This document shows, piece after piece, positions 47,295-54,613 of a stretch of DNA of 64,000 nucleotides (positions are counted from its first letter, which is position 1; each line of letters opens with the position of its first letter). The position numbers and the translations under genes were made by a program. This DNA is from Pararhodobacter zhoushanensis (GTDB taxonomy: Bacteria; Pseudomonadota; Alphaproteobacteria; Rhodobacterales; Rhodobacteraceae): positions 1,987,501 to 2,051,500 of the forward strand of contig NZ_JAPDFL010000001.1 in assembly GCF_025949695.1 (NCBI RefSeq). Reading direction: 5' to 3'. The notes below the pieces were generated by a model, which saw only the letters and a list, made by a program, of their open reading frames with translations, was not told where the DNA came from and searched no databases.

Positions 47295-47496
47295 TGTGTT
47301 CCTCGCATATGCTGACAGGCCGCCCGGACGGCGGCCTGAAGAAATCTGCGCCTTACTAGTTTGCGGGCCGGGGCGGATCAACCCTGAATCGGCGTGTGGA
47401 CTAAGGCGAGTCGCGGGCTTTGCGCCCGGCTCTGGCTATGGGGGGCGAAGGCGCGCATAAAGGGCGGCGAAACACCCGCTGCCAGGGGAGGTGCGC

Positions 47497-47673
47497 GTGC
47501 CCCTTTTCGTCCTGTTGTTCCGCCTGCTTCGGCGCACAGCCCGCCAGCCGCGGGGTCGGCTGGTGCTGACCTTCGGCATCACGCTTGTCCTGATTGCGGT
47601 GATCTGGGGGATCGAGGCCGCAGGCTTGTGGCCGGACTGGGCGCATGTACAGGGCCGCGGGCGGTATTACTGA
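47497..47673 (+). CDS. Small conserved-looking membrane protein
   Basis: 58 residues from GTG 47497, placed 6 bases after AGGGGAG; an upstream GTG at 47491 is too close to that site. Sequence MPLFVLLFRLLRRTARQPRG then a membrane helix (LTFGITLVLIAVIWGIEAAG). Function unknown; it is the last host-like gene before the prophage. Confidence 0.55.
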   Translation: MPLFVLLFRLLRRTARQPRGRLVLTFGITLVLIAVIWGIEAAGLWPDWAHVQGRGRYY

Positions 47674-48021
47674 AGCAAGATTGCCGGTCTTGGCGGCTGG
47701 CGGGCTGACCGGGCAAGGTTCATCGACGCCGGGCGGTGAGGCGAAGCTGGTGAACCAGCAACACGCAGCAACATGCGAAGCACCCTGCCTTGCGCAGGTG
47801 AAAATCAATCAAGAACAGATTTTCAAGGCTTTGTGGCGATCCCGGAAGGAACGGAAAAATCCCCTGATCCCAACGGGATGCGCTGTAAAACAGCGCCTTG
47901 TTAGATCACGGGATTTCAATGACTTACAAACTGAATTGTAAAACCGCGCGGGTGCATCTCACAGCACCTCTTGCCGGCGGCGCGGACCACCCCTCGGCCA
48001 GTTCCGAGCAAAGGAGATGAC
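47674..48021 (+). promoter_or_regulatory. Prophage boundary region with palindromic operator
   Basis: No gene seen in 348 bases, which are more AT-rich than the host DNA. Features: hairpin GCGCTGT-AAA-ACAGCGC (47880-47896) and the palindrome TTACAA-ACTGAA-TTGTAA (47924-47941), a plausible repressor operator before the plus-strand ORF at 48022. The attachment site probably lies here as well but cannot be identified without the other end. Confidence 0.4.
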
Positions 48022-48291
48022 ATGAGCAAAGAGATGATGTTCCCGATCATGGGAGACCCGATCATCAAGGCTATCCCCTGGCCTGCACTTCTCCCGCATG
48101 AGGCAAGCGCTCAGCGTAACCACGGCGGGCAAACGCTCAACAGGCTCGCGCAGCGAGGCGGCCTTGGCATCGAGGAAGCCTATCACATCTTGCGGGATGA
48201 GCCTTGCCCGACCGGGGACCGGTACAACAAGGATTTGGTGCGCGTGGCATTAATGCGGATGCTCGCGAAGTTCAACGCGGGGCAGAACTGA
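48022..48291 (+). CDS. Hypothetical protein at prophage end
   Basis: 89 residues, MSKEMMFPIMGDPIIKAIPW. AAGGAG lies 4-5 bases before ATG. Alone on the plus strand at the left end of the prophage, with a palindrome 80 bases upstream. The middle (QTLNRLAQRGGLGIEEAYHIL) looks helical. No family recognised; possibly a host-interaction or moron gene. Confidence 0.65.
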   Translation: MSKEMMFPIMGDPIIKAIPWPALLPHEASAQRNHGGQTLNRLAQRGGLGIEEAYHILRDEPCPTGDRYNKDLVRVALMRMLAKFNAGQN

Positions 48292-48295
48292 CCGT

Positions 48296-48514
48296 TCACC
48301 TCCGCGAATAGCTGCCCCGATAGGGCGGCGTCGTCTCTCCTGCATGCCATGACTTGATGATGTCCTCGCGCGAGGCCTGCCGCCCGCAGGCACTGCATCG
48401 CAGCCGGTGGAAGGCCATGAACCGCTCAGGTTCGCAGCCGAGCTGATCAGCCCCGAGAGTCGCGGAATGGCCGCAACCAGGGCAGGTGACGTGGATGAGA
48501 ATCGCGCCGGACAT
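48296..48514 (-). CDS. Small zinc-ribbon protein
   Basis: 72 residues with two CxxC pairs (VTCPGCGHSATL and LRCSACGRQASR) separated by about 23 residues, typical of a structural zinc ribbon. Ends 5 bases from the convergent ORF at 48291. Role in the phage unknown; such proteins are often found near lysis genes. Confidence 0.65.
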   Translation of the reverse strand: MSGAILIHVTCPGCGHSATLGADQLGCEPERFMAFHRLRCSACGRQASREDIIKSWHAGETTPPYRGSYSRR

Positions 48515-48553
48515 GTGCGGAACGTATCGCGAACATGCGGGCGCGGAAAGGTG

Positions 48554-48793
48554 TCACTGAGCGACCCATTGCGCCAGCACCTGCAGCCGCTCGCCGCAGT
48601 CCAGCAACGCCGTGCGATCGGCGCGCCAGAGCGTTTCCACCTCGACCTGCCGTAGTGCCCGCTGCGGCAGGTCCACCGGGACCGGGCAGGCCGCCGTCAT
48701 GGTGTCGGGCGGCGGGTCAGAACGAACCCAGGCGGCGCACGCTGTCAGCGCCCAGGCACATGCGGTCAGCGTCAGGATCGTTCGCAGCGGCAT
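48554..48793 (-). CDS. Outer-membrane spanin lipoprotein (Rz1-like)
   Basis: 79 residues from ATG 48791-48793: MPLRTILTLTACAWALTACA with lipobox LTAC (Cys 19), then a short soluble part with Pro residues (DPPPDT). It overlaps the 3' end of the Rz-like gene by 77 bases in another frame, the classical Rz/Rz1 arrangement. The pair fuses inner and outer membranes in the last step of lysis. Confidence 0.75.
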   Translation of the reverse strand: MPLRTILTLTACAWALTACAAWVRSDPPPDTMTAACPVPVDLPQRALRQVEVETLWRADRTALLDCGERLQVLAQWVAQ

Positions 48794-49025
48794 CGTCAAG
48801 CTCCTGTTGAAGGCGGTCACGTTCCAGAGCGGCAGCGGCCTGCGCCTCGGCCAGACCGATGATGCGCGCCTGAGCTTCCCGGAGATCGGCCTGCGCGCGC
48901 GCCACGCGGTCGCGTTCGACATTCCCGCGCCAATGGTAGCCGTACCCGACAGCGCCACCCCACGATGCCAGCAGGAACACGAGGCCGATTGCCCATGGCG
49001 GTAGGGCGGCTAGGGCGCGGATCAT
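48717..49025 (-). CDS. Inner-membrane spanin (Rz-like)
   Basis: 102 residues: an N-terminal membrane helix (PPWAIGLVFLLASWGGAVGYGY) followed by a coiled coil (about 36-82, DLREAQARIIGLAEAQAAAAL). This topology and the embedded Rz1-like lipoprotein gene identify an i-spanin. Confidence 0.75.
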   Translation of the reverse strand: MIRALAALPPWAIGLVFLLASWGGAVGYGYHWRGNVERDRVARAQADLREAQARIIGLAEAQAAAALERDRLQQELDDAAANDPDADRMCLGADSVRRLGSF

Positions 49026-49055
49026 TCCGGAACCACCGGCGTTCTGATGGCCATG

Positions 49056-49805
49056 TCAGGCGCTCCAGTTGTTGTGAAGATTGACGATTTCGGCGGGGCC
49101 GAGCGCGCGGTTGATCGCGAGGACATTAGAGATCGGGCCGGGGAAGAAGAAGACGGGCGTCCCGCTGCTGTTGAGAGCACCGACAGCCATGCCGAGACCG
49201 TTGATCGTGGACCCGCTCTGCGCGCCGCTGTAGACCTCTGCGCCGTCCACGTACAAACGATCCGTGGTGCCATCCCAGAGCAGCGCGCCGGTGTGCCAAT
49301 CGCTGCCGAGGTCAGGCCCGCCGAAGATCACGTTTGCCGAGTTTGCGCCAACGCCCCCGGACACTCGCCCGTTGGCGTCCAGCGCGAGCAAGGCGCGGGT
49401 GCCGGAACCAGAAGATCCGACGATCACGCGTGTTCCGACACTTCCCTCATTCGCCTTGAACCGCGCGACCAGCGTTCCCGCAGCGCCCGGCACGAACGCT
49501 GTCGTCAGCCGGTCGTCGCTACCGTCAAACTGCATGCCGGTGGTCTGGCGTGTCGGGCGAAAGCCGGTGGAGGACTGGGTGGCATTGATCGCATTGCCGC
49601 TCTTGTCCACCACCAGAGCCAGGGCAACCGTAAGATCCGCCGGGGTTTCGCCCGCCTCGTCAGCGAACAGCGTGGCAGGGTCTCGACCATCCAAGAGGAA
49701 GCCAGAGTCGGACGCGCCAAAGACCGCTGCGGGGGACCAGCTGTTGCGCTGTTGCTGGCCAAAAGGCGAGCCGAACCCGTCCAGCGGAGATCGGATGCTA
49801 CGCAT
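49056..49805 (-). CDS. Phage protein with LamG/concanavalin-like domain
   Basis: 249 residues from ATG 49803-49805 (MRSIRSPLDGFGSPFGQQQR). The C-terminal 170 residues show a LamG-like jelly-roll pattern (QFDGSDDRLTTAF, LVARFKA, WHTGALLWDGTTDRLYVDGAEVYSG). Probably a virion-surface or fibre-associated carbohydrate-binding protein. Overlaps the next gene upstream by 8 bases. Confidence 0.65.
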   Translation of the reverse strand: MRSIRSPLDGFGSPFGQQQRNSWSPAAVFGASDSGFLLDGRDPATLFADEAGETPADLTVALALVVDKSGNAINATQSSTGFRPTRQTTGMQFDGSDDRLTTAFVPGAAGTLVARFKANEGSVGTRVIVGSSGSGTRALLALDANGRVSGGVGANSANVIFGGPDLGSDWHTGALLWDGTTDRLYVDGAEVYSGAQSGSTINGLGMAVGALNSSGTPVFFFPGPISNVLAINRALGPAEIVNLHNNWSA

Positions 49806-50082
49806 GCGACACCCATACGATGCCGGACTGCCCCGCGCCGGTTCGGGCATAGATGCGGGTTCCAGCGATTCCCGGCGCCAGATCGGCCAGATCGGCGTTA
49901 CGCTCGCCCGAGTACGGGTTGTACAGGATGCCCTGCGCTCCAGTTGCTGGGGGCGTCTCGCCGACGGTGACCTGCACATAAATGCCGTAGCCACTGACGT
50001 TCTGGAAGGTGATGCTGGTCACATCGTCATTCGTGAGTTGTGTCCAAACGTCGGTGATCGGGACTTGTCCATTGCGTGCCAT
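49798..50082 (-). CDS. Hypothetical phage protein
   Basis: 94 residues, MARNGQVPITDVWTQLTNDD, beta-rich (ITFQNVSGYGIYVQVTV, IYARTGAGQSGIVWVSHA). Similar small proteins sit beside LamG-type tail proteins in many prophages and may be head- or fibre-decoration proteins. No family name can be given. Confidence 0.6.
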   Translation of the reverse strand: MARNGQVPITDVWTQLTNDDVTSITFQNVSGYGIYVQVTVGETPPATGAQGILYNPYSGERNADLADLAPGIAGTRIYARTGAGQSGIVWVSHA

Positions 50083-50129
50083 AGGTGGCTCCTTTCATGG
50101 GTGTGGATGCGGCGGGCAGGATGGTTGGG

Positions 50130-50777
50130 CTATTCCAGCGACATGCCGGCGAGGTGCAGCGCAGCGTCGAACTGCGCCGCGTAGCCCGCGATCAGCGCGG
50201 CCTTGTCTTGCCCGTTGACCGTGCGGCGCGCCTCGGCGGCTTCCTCGGCCGACAGGCCGGGGATCCCGTCCAGCATCTCATAGTGCCCGATGCCCTTGCG
50301 CCTGCCGTTCCAGCGCCCATCGATCAGACCTTTGATCAGCACCCGCGCCGAGATCACCGGTTCGAGCATCTTGTCAGGATAGCGCACCAGGTCGACACCC
50401 GCGTCGGCGGAAGACGCCGCGTAGTTATCCAGCCATGTCAGCTGGACGTGGCCCCGCCCGTAATAGACATGCCCATAGGGCGGCTGGGGCAGGGCGTAGC
50501 GCGCCACGGCGCTGGCCGCACCCCGGCGCTCGGCCAGTTTGTTGACGGCCCGGCGCGCCCCGGCGTCGGTGGCGGCAAAGCCCTCGCGCACCGGAACCAT
50601 GCGAGCACCCGTTTCGTGGAAGGCTGTCGCCAGCGCATAGGCCAGCGTCGCGCGGCGGCCATCGCCGACCGTTTGGAACGCGGTCAGGATGCCGTTCATC
50701 CCGTCGACCTGCGACTGATTCAGTCGCCCACCAAAAAGGCTGCGGCGTACCGCGTTGAAAAATCCGGCGTCATTCAT
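50130..50777 (-). CDS. Endolysin, glycoside hydrolase family 19-like
   Basis: 215 residues from ATG 50775-50777 with GGAGGAAAC upstream. The catalytic-Glu region AFHETGARMVPVREG and the later GHVYYGRGHVQLTWLDNY match GH19 chitinase/muramidase-like phage lysozymes, which cut peptidoglycan glycan strands. No signal peptide is visible, so release would depend on a holin, probably one of the two small membrane proteins upstream. Confidence 0.85.
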   Translation of the reverse strand: MNDAGFFNAVRRSLFGGRLNQSQVDGMNGILTAFQTVGDGRRATLAYALATAFHETGARMVPVREGFAATDAGARRAVNKLAERRGAASAVARYALPQPPYGHVYYGRGHVQLTWLDNYAASSADAGVDLVRYPDKMLEPVISARVLIKGLIDGRWNGRRKGIGHYEMLDGIPGLSAEEAAEARRTVNGQDKAALIAGYAAQFDAALHLAGMSLE

Positions 50778-51183
50778 CGCGTTTCCTCCAGGGGATGATG
50801 CAGCGATTACCCGGGTGCGCCCATGCCGACCACCAGCGCCAGCGGGCGCGCTCGGGTTCGGGGATTGCGTAAAGTCGGGCCCGCAGGAACAGGACAGAGG
50901 CGGCAAAAACCATCAGGTTAAAGACCGCATTGAAGTCCACGCCACCCAGAGCGTCGCGCATCTGGGGCCAGCTATCTCCGAAGACCACACGCGCCCAATC
51001 CCACCAGAGCGAACGCAGGACTTTGGCCGACACCAGAAGGATCACAGCGGCGACGGTATAGCGTCCGAAAGGGTCGAGTTGCTGGCGGGTGAGCGGCCAG
51101 AAGGCTCGCATCACAAAGAGCATGCCCATGATCGCCAGGGCCGAGGAAGCCTGAGCGAAGAAGGCGGGGAGAATACTTGTCAC
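50770..51183 (-). CDS. Phage membrane protein, possible holin
   Basis: 137 residues from GTG 51181-51183. Three hydrophobic segments (AQASSALAIMGMLFVMRAFW, YTVAAVILLVSAKVLRSLWW, AVFNLMVFAASVLFLRARLY) and a positively charged C-terminus. Position between endolysin and other lysis-type genes suggests a three-helix holin. The start overlaps the preceding stop (GTGA) and its end overlaps the endolysin start. Confidence 0.6.
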   Translation of the reverse strand: MTSILPAFFAQASSALAIMGMLFVMRAFWPLTRQQLDPFGRYTVAAVILLVSAKVLRSLWWDWARVVFGDSWPQMRDALGGVDFNAVFNLMVFAASVLFLRARLYAIPEPERARWRWWSAWAHPGNRCIIPWRKRDE

Positions 51184-51335
51184 TCGGCGGTCCTCATACT
51201 GTTCAGTGCATCCCGTAGCTGGCCGATCTCTGCGGCCAGCAGATCCTTTGCAGCCGAGCGCGCCGCATCGGCTTCGCTCTTGGCTGTCGGCTTGTCTGCC
51301 TTGCTGGGCTTCTTGCGGTTCAGGGGCCAGATCAT
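51180..51335 (-). CDS. Small charged phage protein
   Basis: 51 residues, MIWPLNRKKPSKADKPTAKS then a helical stretch (AARSAAKDLLAAEIGQLRDAL). Linked by 4-base overlaps to genes on both sides (ATGA at the start, GTGA at the end), which is strong evidence that it is translated. No membrane helix; function unknown. Confidence 0.6.
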   Translation of the reverse strand: MIWPLNRKKPSKADKPTAKSEADAARSAAKDLLAAEIGQLRDALNSMRTAE

Positions 51336-51556
51336 GATCGCCCCGCCCGGTTGATCTGCACCATCGCTTCGCGAAGGGCATGGATCGCCTCAAAGAGCTG
51401 GCGCGCATCATCTCGGACGTCAGCAAGGCGCTGCGCATCAGTTTCGCGCAGAGTTTGCTGACCTCTGAAATAGAGCGCGCCCATGACCACAGCCAGAATG
51501 TAGCCCGGCCCTTGGTCTGTCGCCCATGCGATCAAAGATGTGATTGCAGCTTCCAT
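51332..51556 (-). CDS. Small membrane protein, holin or anti-holin candidate
   Basis: 74 residues: MEAAITSLIAWATDQGPGYI then a hydrophobic segment (YILAVVMGALYF) and a charged helical tail (RETDAQRLADVRDDARQLFEA). One membrane helix plus coiled-coil tail. Its stop overlaps the start of the 51-residue ORF. Confidence 0.6.
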   Translation of the reverse strand: MEAAITSLIAWATDQGPGYILAVVMGALYFRGQQTLRETDAQRLADVRDDARQLFEAIHALREAMVQINRAGRS

Positions 51557-51631
51557 CTAGCCCCTCAATCGGTGCTTCAGTCATCGCCTGAGCGCAACGA
51601 TTTGCTGCTCAACCGGCGGCGCCTGATGCCT

Positions 51632-52417
51632 TTAAGGCGTCATCCAGGCGACCATCGAGGGCGCCAGCGACGCGACAATGGCGTGAGCGGCGGCGTCCTC
51701 GGTGATGTCGCGGTCGAGCACCATCCAGCCTGCGATGGCGCTTTTCCAGAAAGTCGTCGCACCGATCGATCCGACCTTCCATGTGCTGCCGAGGTCCATC
51801 GTGAGTGCCCGAGCGAGGGTGCCGACCGGGGTCTCCAGATCGTTGACAAACAACTTCGTCAGATAGTTGTTGGCGCTGGTTTCATGGCAAGTCGCCGTGA
51901 TCAGGTTAGGCCCTGCCGACAGCGTCGACCCTGCGATGGAGATGGTGCCGCCCGAGTCGGCCAGCTGGAAGTAGAGCGCACCGGTTTCGGAAACCCCGAT
52001 GCCGATGTGCGTCGACCCAGAAAAGCGGGTGATCGCACGTCCGTTGGTGACAACACCTCCGTCCAGCATGTCTTGCGTGATGTTCACCAACAAGAAGATG
52101 GTGAAGGCTTTGCCACCAGGCTTACCGGTGTCGATGTGCCGCGACCCGTTCCAGCCGGTGAAGCAAGGCAGATCGTTCATGCTTGCAACTTCCGTCACGG
52201 CTGGTGGCGTGCCCGTCGCACCGGCGTAAGCCATTTTGTGCGGAACAGGACCGCCCAAGAGCACACACTCAGGTTCAAGCATCCAGCCTGCGAAATAGTT
52301 GTTTACAAACTGGGAGCCGCCACCAAGGCGGGCGTAGAGTTGTGCGTACCACTCCGGCAGGAAAAACTGCGTGCCGAGGGTGACGTTTGTTGAGCCAGGG
52401 ATAACCAGACCAGCCAT
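51632..52417 (-). CDS. Phage protein with LamG-like domain, fibre-associated
   Basis: 261 residues. MAGLVIPGSTNVTLGTQFFL, then a LamG-like beta sandwich with GSRHIDTGKPGGKAFTIFLL, and a close ending (VGSIGATTFWKSAIAGWMVLDR) similar in plan to the protein at 49056-49805. It follows the tail fibre gene by 11 bases and is probably part of the adhesion structure. Confidence 0.65.
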   Translation of the reverse strand: MAGLVIPGSTNVTLGTQFFLPEWYAQLYARLGGGSQFVNNYFAGWMLEPECVLLGGPVPHKMAYAGATGTPPAVTEVASMNDLPCFTGWNGSRHIDTGKPGGKAFTIFLLVNITQDMLDGGVVTNGRAITRFSGSTHIGIGVSETGALYFQLADSGGTISIAGSTLSAGPNLITATCHETSANNYLTKLFVNDLETPVGTLARALTMDLGSTWKVGSIGATTFWKSAIAGWMVLDRDITEDAAAHAIVASLAPSMVAWMTP

Positions 52418-52428
52418 GCTGTTTCCTC

Positions 52429-54600
52429 TCAGGTGATGTCGATAAGTTGCGTATGCAGGGCGTGGGATTTGGTGCGGGTTTGGCCATTGATCAGAAGATC
52501 ATCCCCGGCACCGGCACTGTCCGCGATCGAGGTGCGAGCGCCGATGACCGGGCCTTGATATGTCCCTCCGACACCGGTCGCCGTATCGCGCAACCCGGCA
52601 CCGAGCTGCTGCGCGGTGCCAGTCGGCGTATCGGACAGCGTGACAACAACCTCCCAATCGGTGCCGCTGTCGACGGATTCGACGGCGACATTGCTGATGG
52701 TCACGCTGTTGCCATCGCCCGCGTCCCACCAGCTCAGCCCGGCATTTGACACGGCGGTGATTGCCGCGTTGTCGATCACGATAGGCCCGACGATGTTTGC
52801 GGCGGCGGTGTTGAAGCGCACGCGGACCTCAGCCCCGGTGCGGACAGCGCTGATCATGCGGAGCGGTTCATATCCGGCAGAACCGAAGTAGGTGCCGAGC
52901 AGCGCCTCATAGACGAACCACGACCGGTGGTTGACGCCGTGATACCCCATGTGTGTGGTATCCGAACTGAGGCCTTCATCTTCTGCGTTGGTGTAGAGAT
53001 ACTCGGGGCCAACCGCGACGAAGTTGCGAACAGCATCTTGCATCAGCGTCAGCGGCGCGCGCGAAACTTCCATCGTGCCATTGGTCGTGCCAGCGGTGGT
53101 GTCGTTTGCATGCGTCATTCCGTGCACCAGCATCGGAGCTTCGTGACGGGTTCCGCCGTGACCTTCGATCAGATCTTGCCAGCCGTCATAGATGCGTTCG
53201 ATCTCAGCGACATATTCCGCTTCGGTGTCGGCTACGTTGGAGCCGCCTTGTGACCACAGCATGGGGCCGATGATCATTTCGACGCCACGATCCTCGCACA
53301 TCATGCGCAGCTGGGCGTAACAAAGCGCGAGGTTGCGCCACGTTGCGCTGCCAGGCCCCTGCTCCGACGTATTTGCGCCGCCGACAGCCACGTTGATGCC
53401 GACGATTGCGGTGTCGCTGTCGACCTCATTCAACATGTAGTTGCTGACTGCGGTGCAATCGCTTTCCGCATAGGCCGACCAGATCGTGTCTTCCTGTTCG
53501 CGCATATCCACGATCGCCCCAAGATCCTCGGGCGTGTAGAGATATTGGAACCGGTTGGGTTTGCTTGCATTGGCGAACATCTGACCGGGGCGGACTCCAC
53601 CTGCGAACATTCCCAATCGGCCAGGTGCAGGGCAGGTGCCGTTCAGCAACCCGTAGGAAACGGCCGAGTTAAGCGACTGACCGCTCAAGGTCAGCACGAG
53701 TACCTTTTTATACGATGGGCTAATCGACCATCCACCTCGCCGGGGATATTGGTAGAGATGCGGGACCCCATCATACCCCGGCTGGAAGGCCTGTTCGACG
53801 AGCCCGATCGCCACCGCTGATACAGTCGCAGACAGCGCCTTAGGACCTGCAAAAGTACCGCCGTTGCTGGGGTCTTTGTATGTTGCGCTCCCCTCAGCCC
53901 CGTCCGTCAGTGGCCACAGAGCTGAAGCGCCGACGATCTGCGCATTACCGTCGCTGTCGACATAGGCTCCGTAAACCCCCAGATCCCCTTCATAGAAAAA
54001 GCGACGATAGAAAGATCCATCCTCCGTCTTCACCAGGTCGAGCGTCGCAGGAGCACCGTGCTCGCCCACAAGGCGGCGCGTCAACGGCCCATATTCTTGC
54101 AAGAGATCGAGATCTCGCGATGTCTCATCGCGGAAAAATTGACCTGAACCAGATTTGATCAGCGTGAACTCGATCGGCGCACCATGCTCGAAGGTCACGT
54201 TATCGGTGACAAAACCAAGATTGACGTCGACCGCGGCAAGGTCAGACTCGGAAACCTTACCATCCAGCGCAGCCTGCAGACCGGTCACCGTACTGATCGC
54301 CTGCTCGCCGGTGTGATCCGCCCGCGCGCGCAATGCGGCGTCCGAGGCGTTTGCCGTCGCCCCTTCCTCAACACCGGCCAGCTTGGCACGCTCAACAGAC
54401 GACATGATCTTGGCAGTATCAGTTTCAGCCAGATCATCGATGTTATCGCCGGGTTGCACCGCGCTGTCTGCCAACGCGCCCTGCGCGGCGCTGGCCTTGC
54501 CTGCGAGCAACGCCTCGATCCATGCGGCCTCGTTGGCAAGATCGGCTTCATTGGAAACAACCCCGCCCGAAATCGGGCGAGTGCGCGGGGATACGGCCAT
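52429..54600 (-). CDS. Tail fibre/spike with SGNH-type esterase domain
   Basis: 723 residues from ATG 54598-54600 with GAGGT upstream. An N-terminal fibre segment (about 1-120) with repeated helical turns, a central linker, then an SGNH/sialate-O-acetylesterase-like domain: block I LTLSGQSLNS (about 300), GGAN region (about 390), GPMLWSQGGSN, and the catalytic D-x-x-H DTTHMGYHG (about 565). A beta-sandwich C-terminal domain follows. It probably deacetylates host surface polysaccharide during adsorption. The substrate is unknown. Confidence 0.75.
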   Translation of the reverse strand: MAVSPRTRPISGGVVSNEADLANEAAWIEALLAGKASAAQGALADSAVQPGDNIDDLAETDTAKIMSSVERAKLAGVEEGATANASDAALRARADHTGEQAISTVTGLQAALDGKVSESDLAAVDVNLGFVTDNVTFEHGAPIEFTLIKSGSGQFFRDETSRDLDLLQEYGPLTRRLVGEHGAPATLDLVKTEDGSFYRRFFYEGDLGVYGAYVDSDGNAQIVGASALWPLTDGAEGSATYKDPSNGGTFAGPKALSATVSAVAIGLVEQAFQPGYDGVPHLYQYPRRGGWSISPSYKKVLVLTLSGQSLNSAVSYGLLNGTCPAPGRLGMFAGGVRPGQMFANASKPNRFQYLYTPEDLGAIVDMREQEDTIWSAYAESDCTAVSNYMLNEVDSDTAIVGINVAVGGANTSEQGPGSATWRNLALCYAQLRMMCEDRGVEMIIGPMLWSQGGSNVADTEAEYVAEIERIYDGWQDLIEGHGGTRHEAPMLVHGMTHANDTTAGTTNGTMEVSRAPLTLMQDAVRNFVAVGPEYLYTNAEDEGLSSDTTHMGYHGVNHRSWFVYEALLGTYFGSAGYEPLRMISAVRTGAEVRVRFNTAAANIVGPIVIDNAAITAVSNAGLSWWDAGDGNSVTISNVAVESVDSGTDWEVVVTLSDTPTGTAQQLGAGLRDTATGVGGTYQGPVIGARTSIADSAGAGDDLLINGQTRTKSHALHTQLIDIT

Positions 54601-54613
54601 AGCTGGACCTCGT

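Noticed and set aside
47295..47496. tRNA gene between tig and the small membrane protein
   Set aside because: Hairpin AGGCCGCC-CGGAC-GGCGGCCT and GC-rich sequence invited a check, but no T-loop GTTCRANYC nor acceptor-stem pairing could be found. I saw no tRNA or rRNA gene anywhere in the window.
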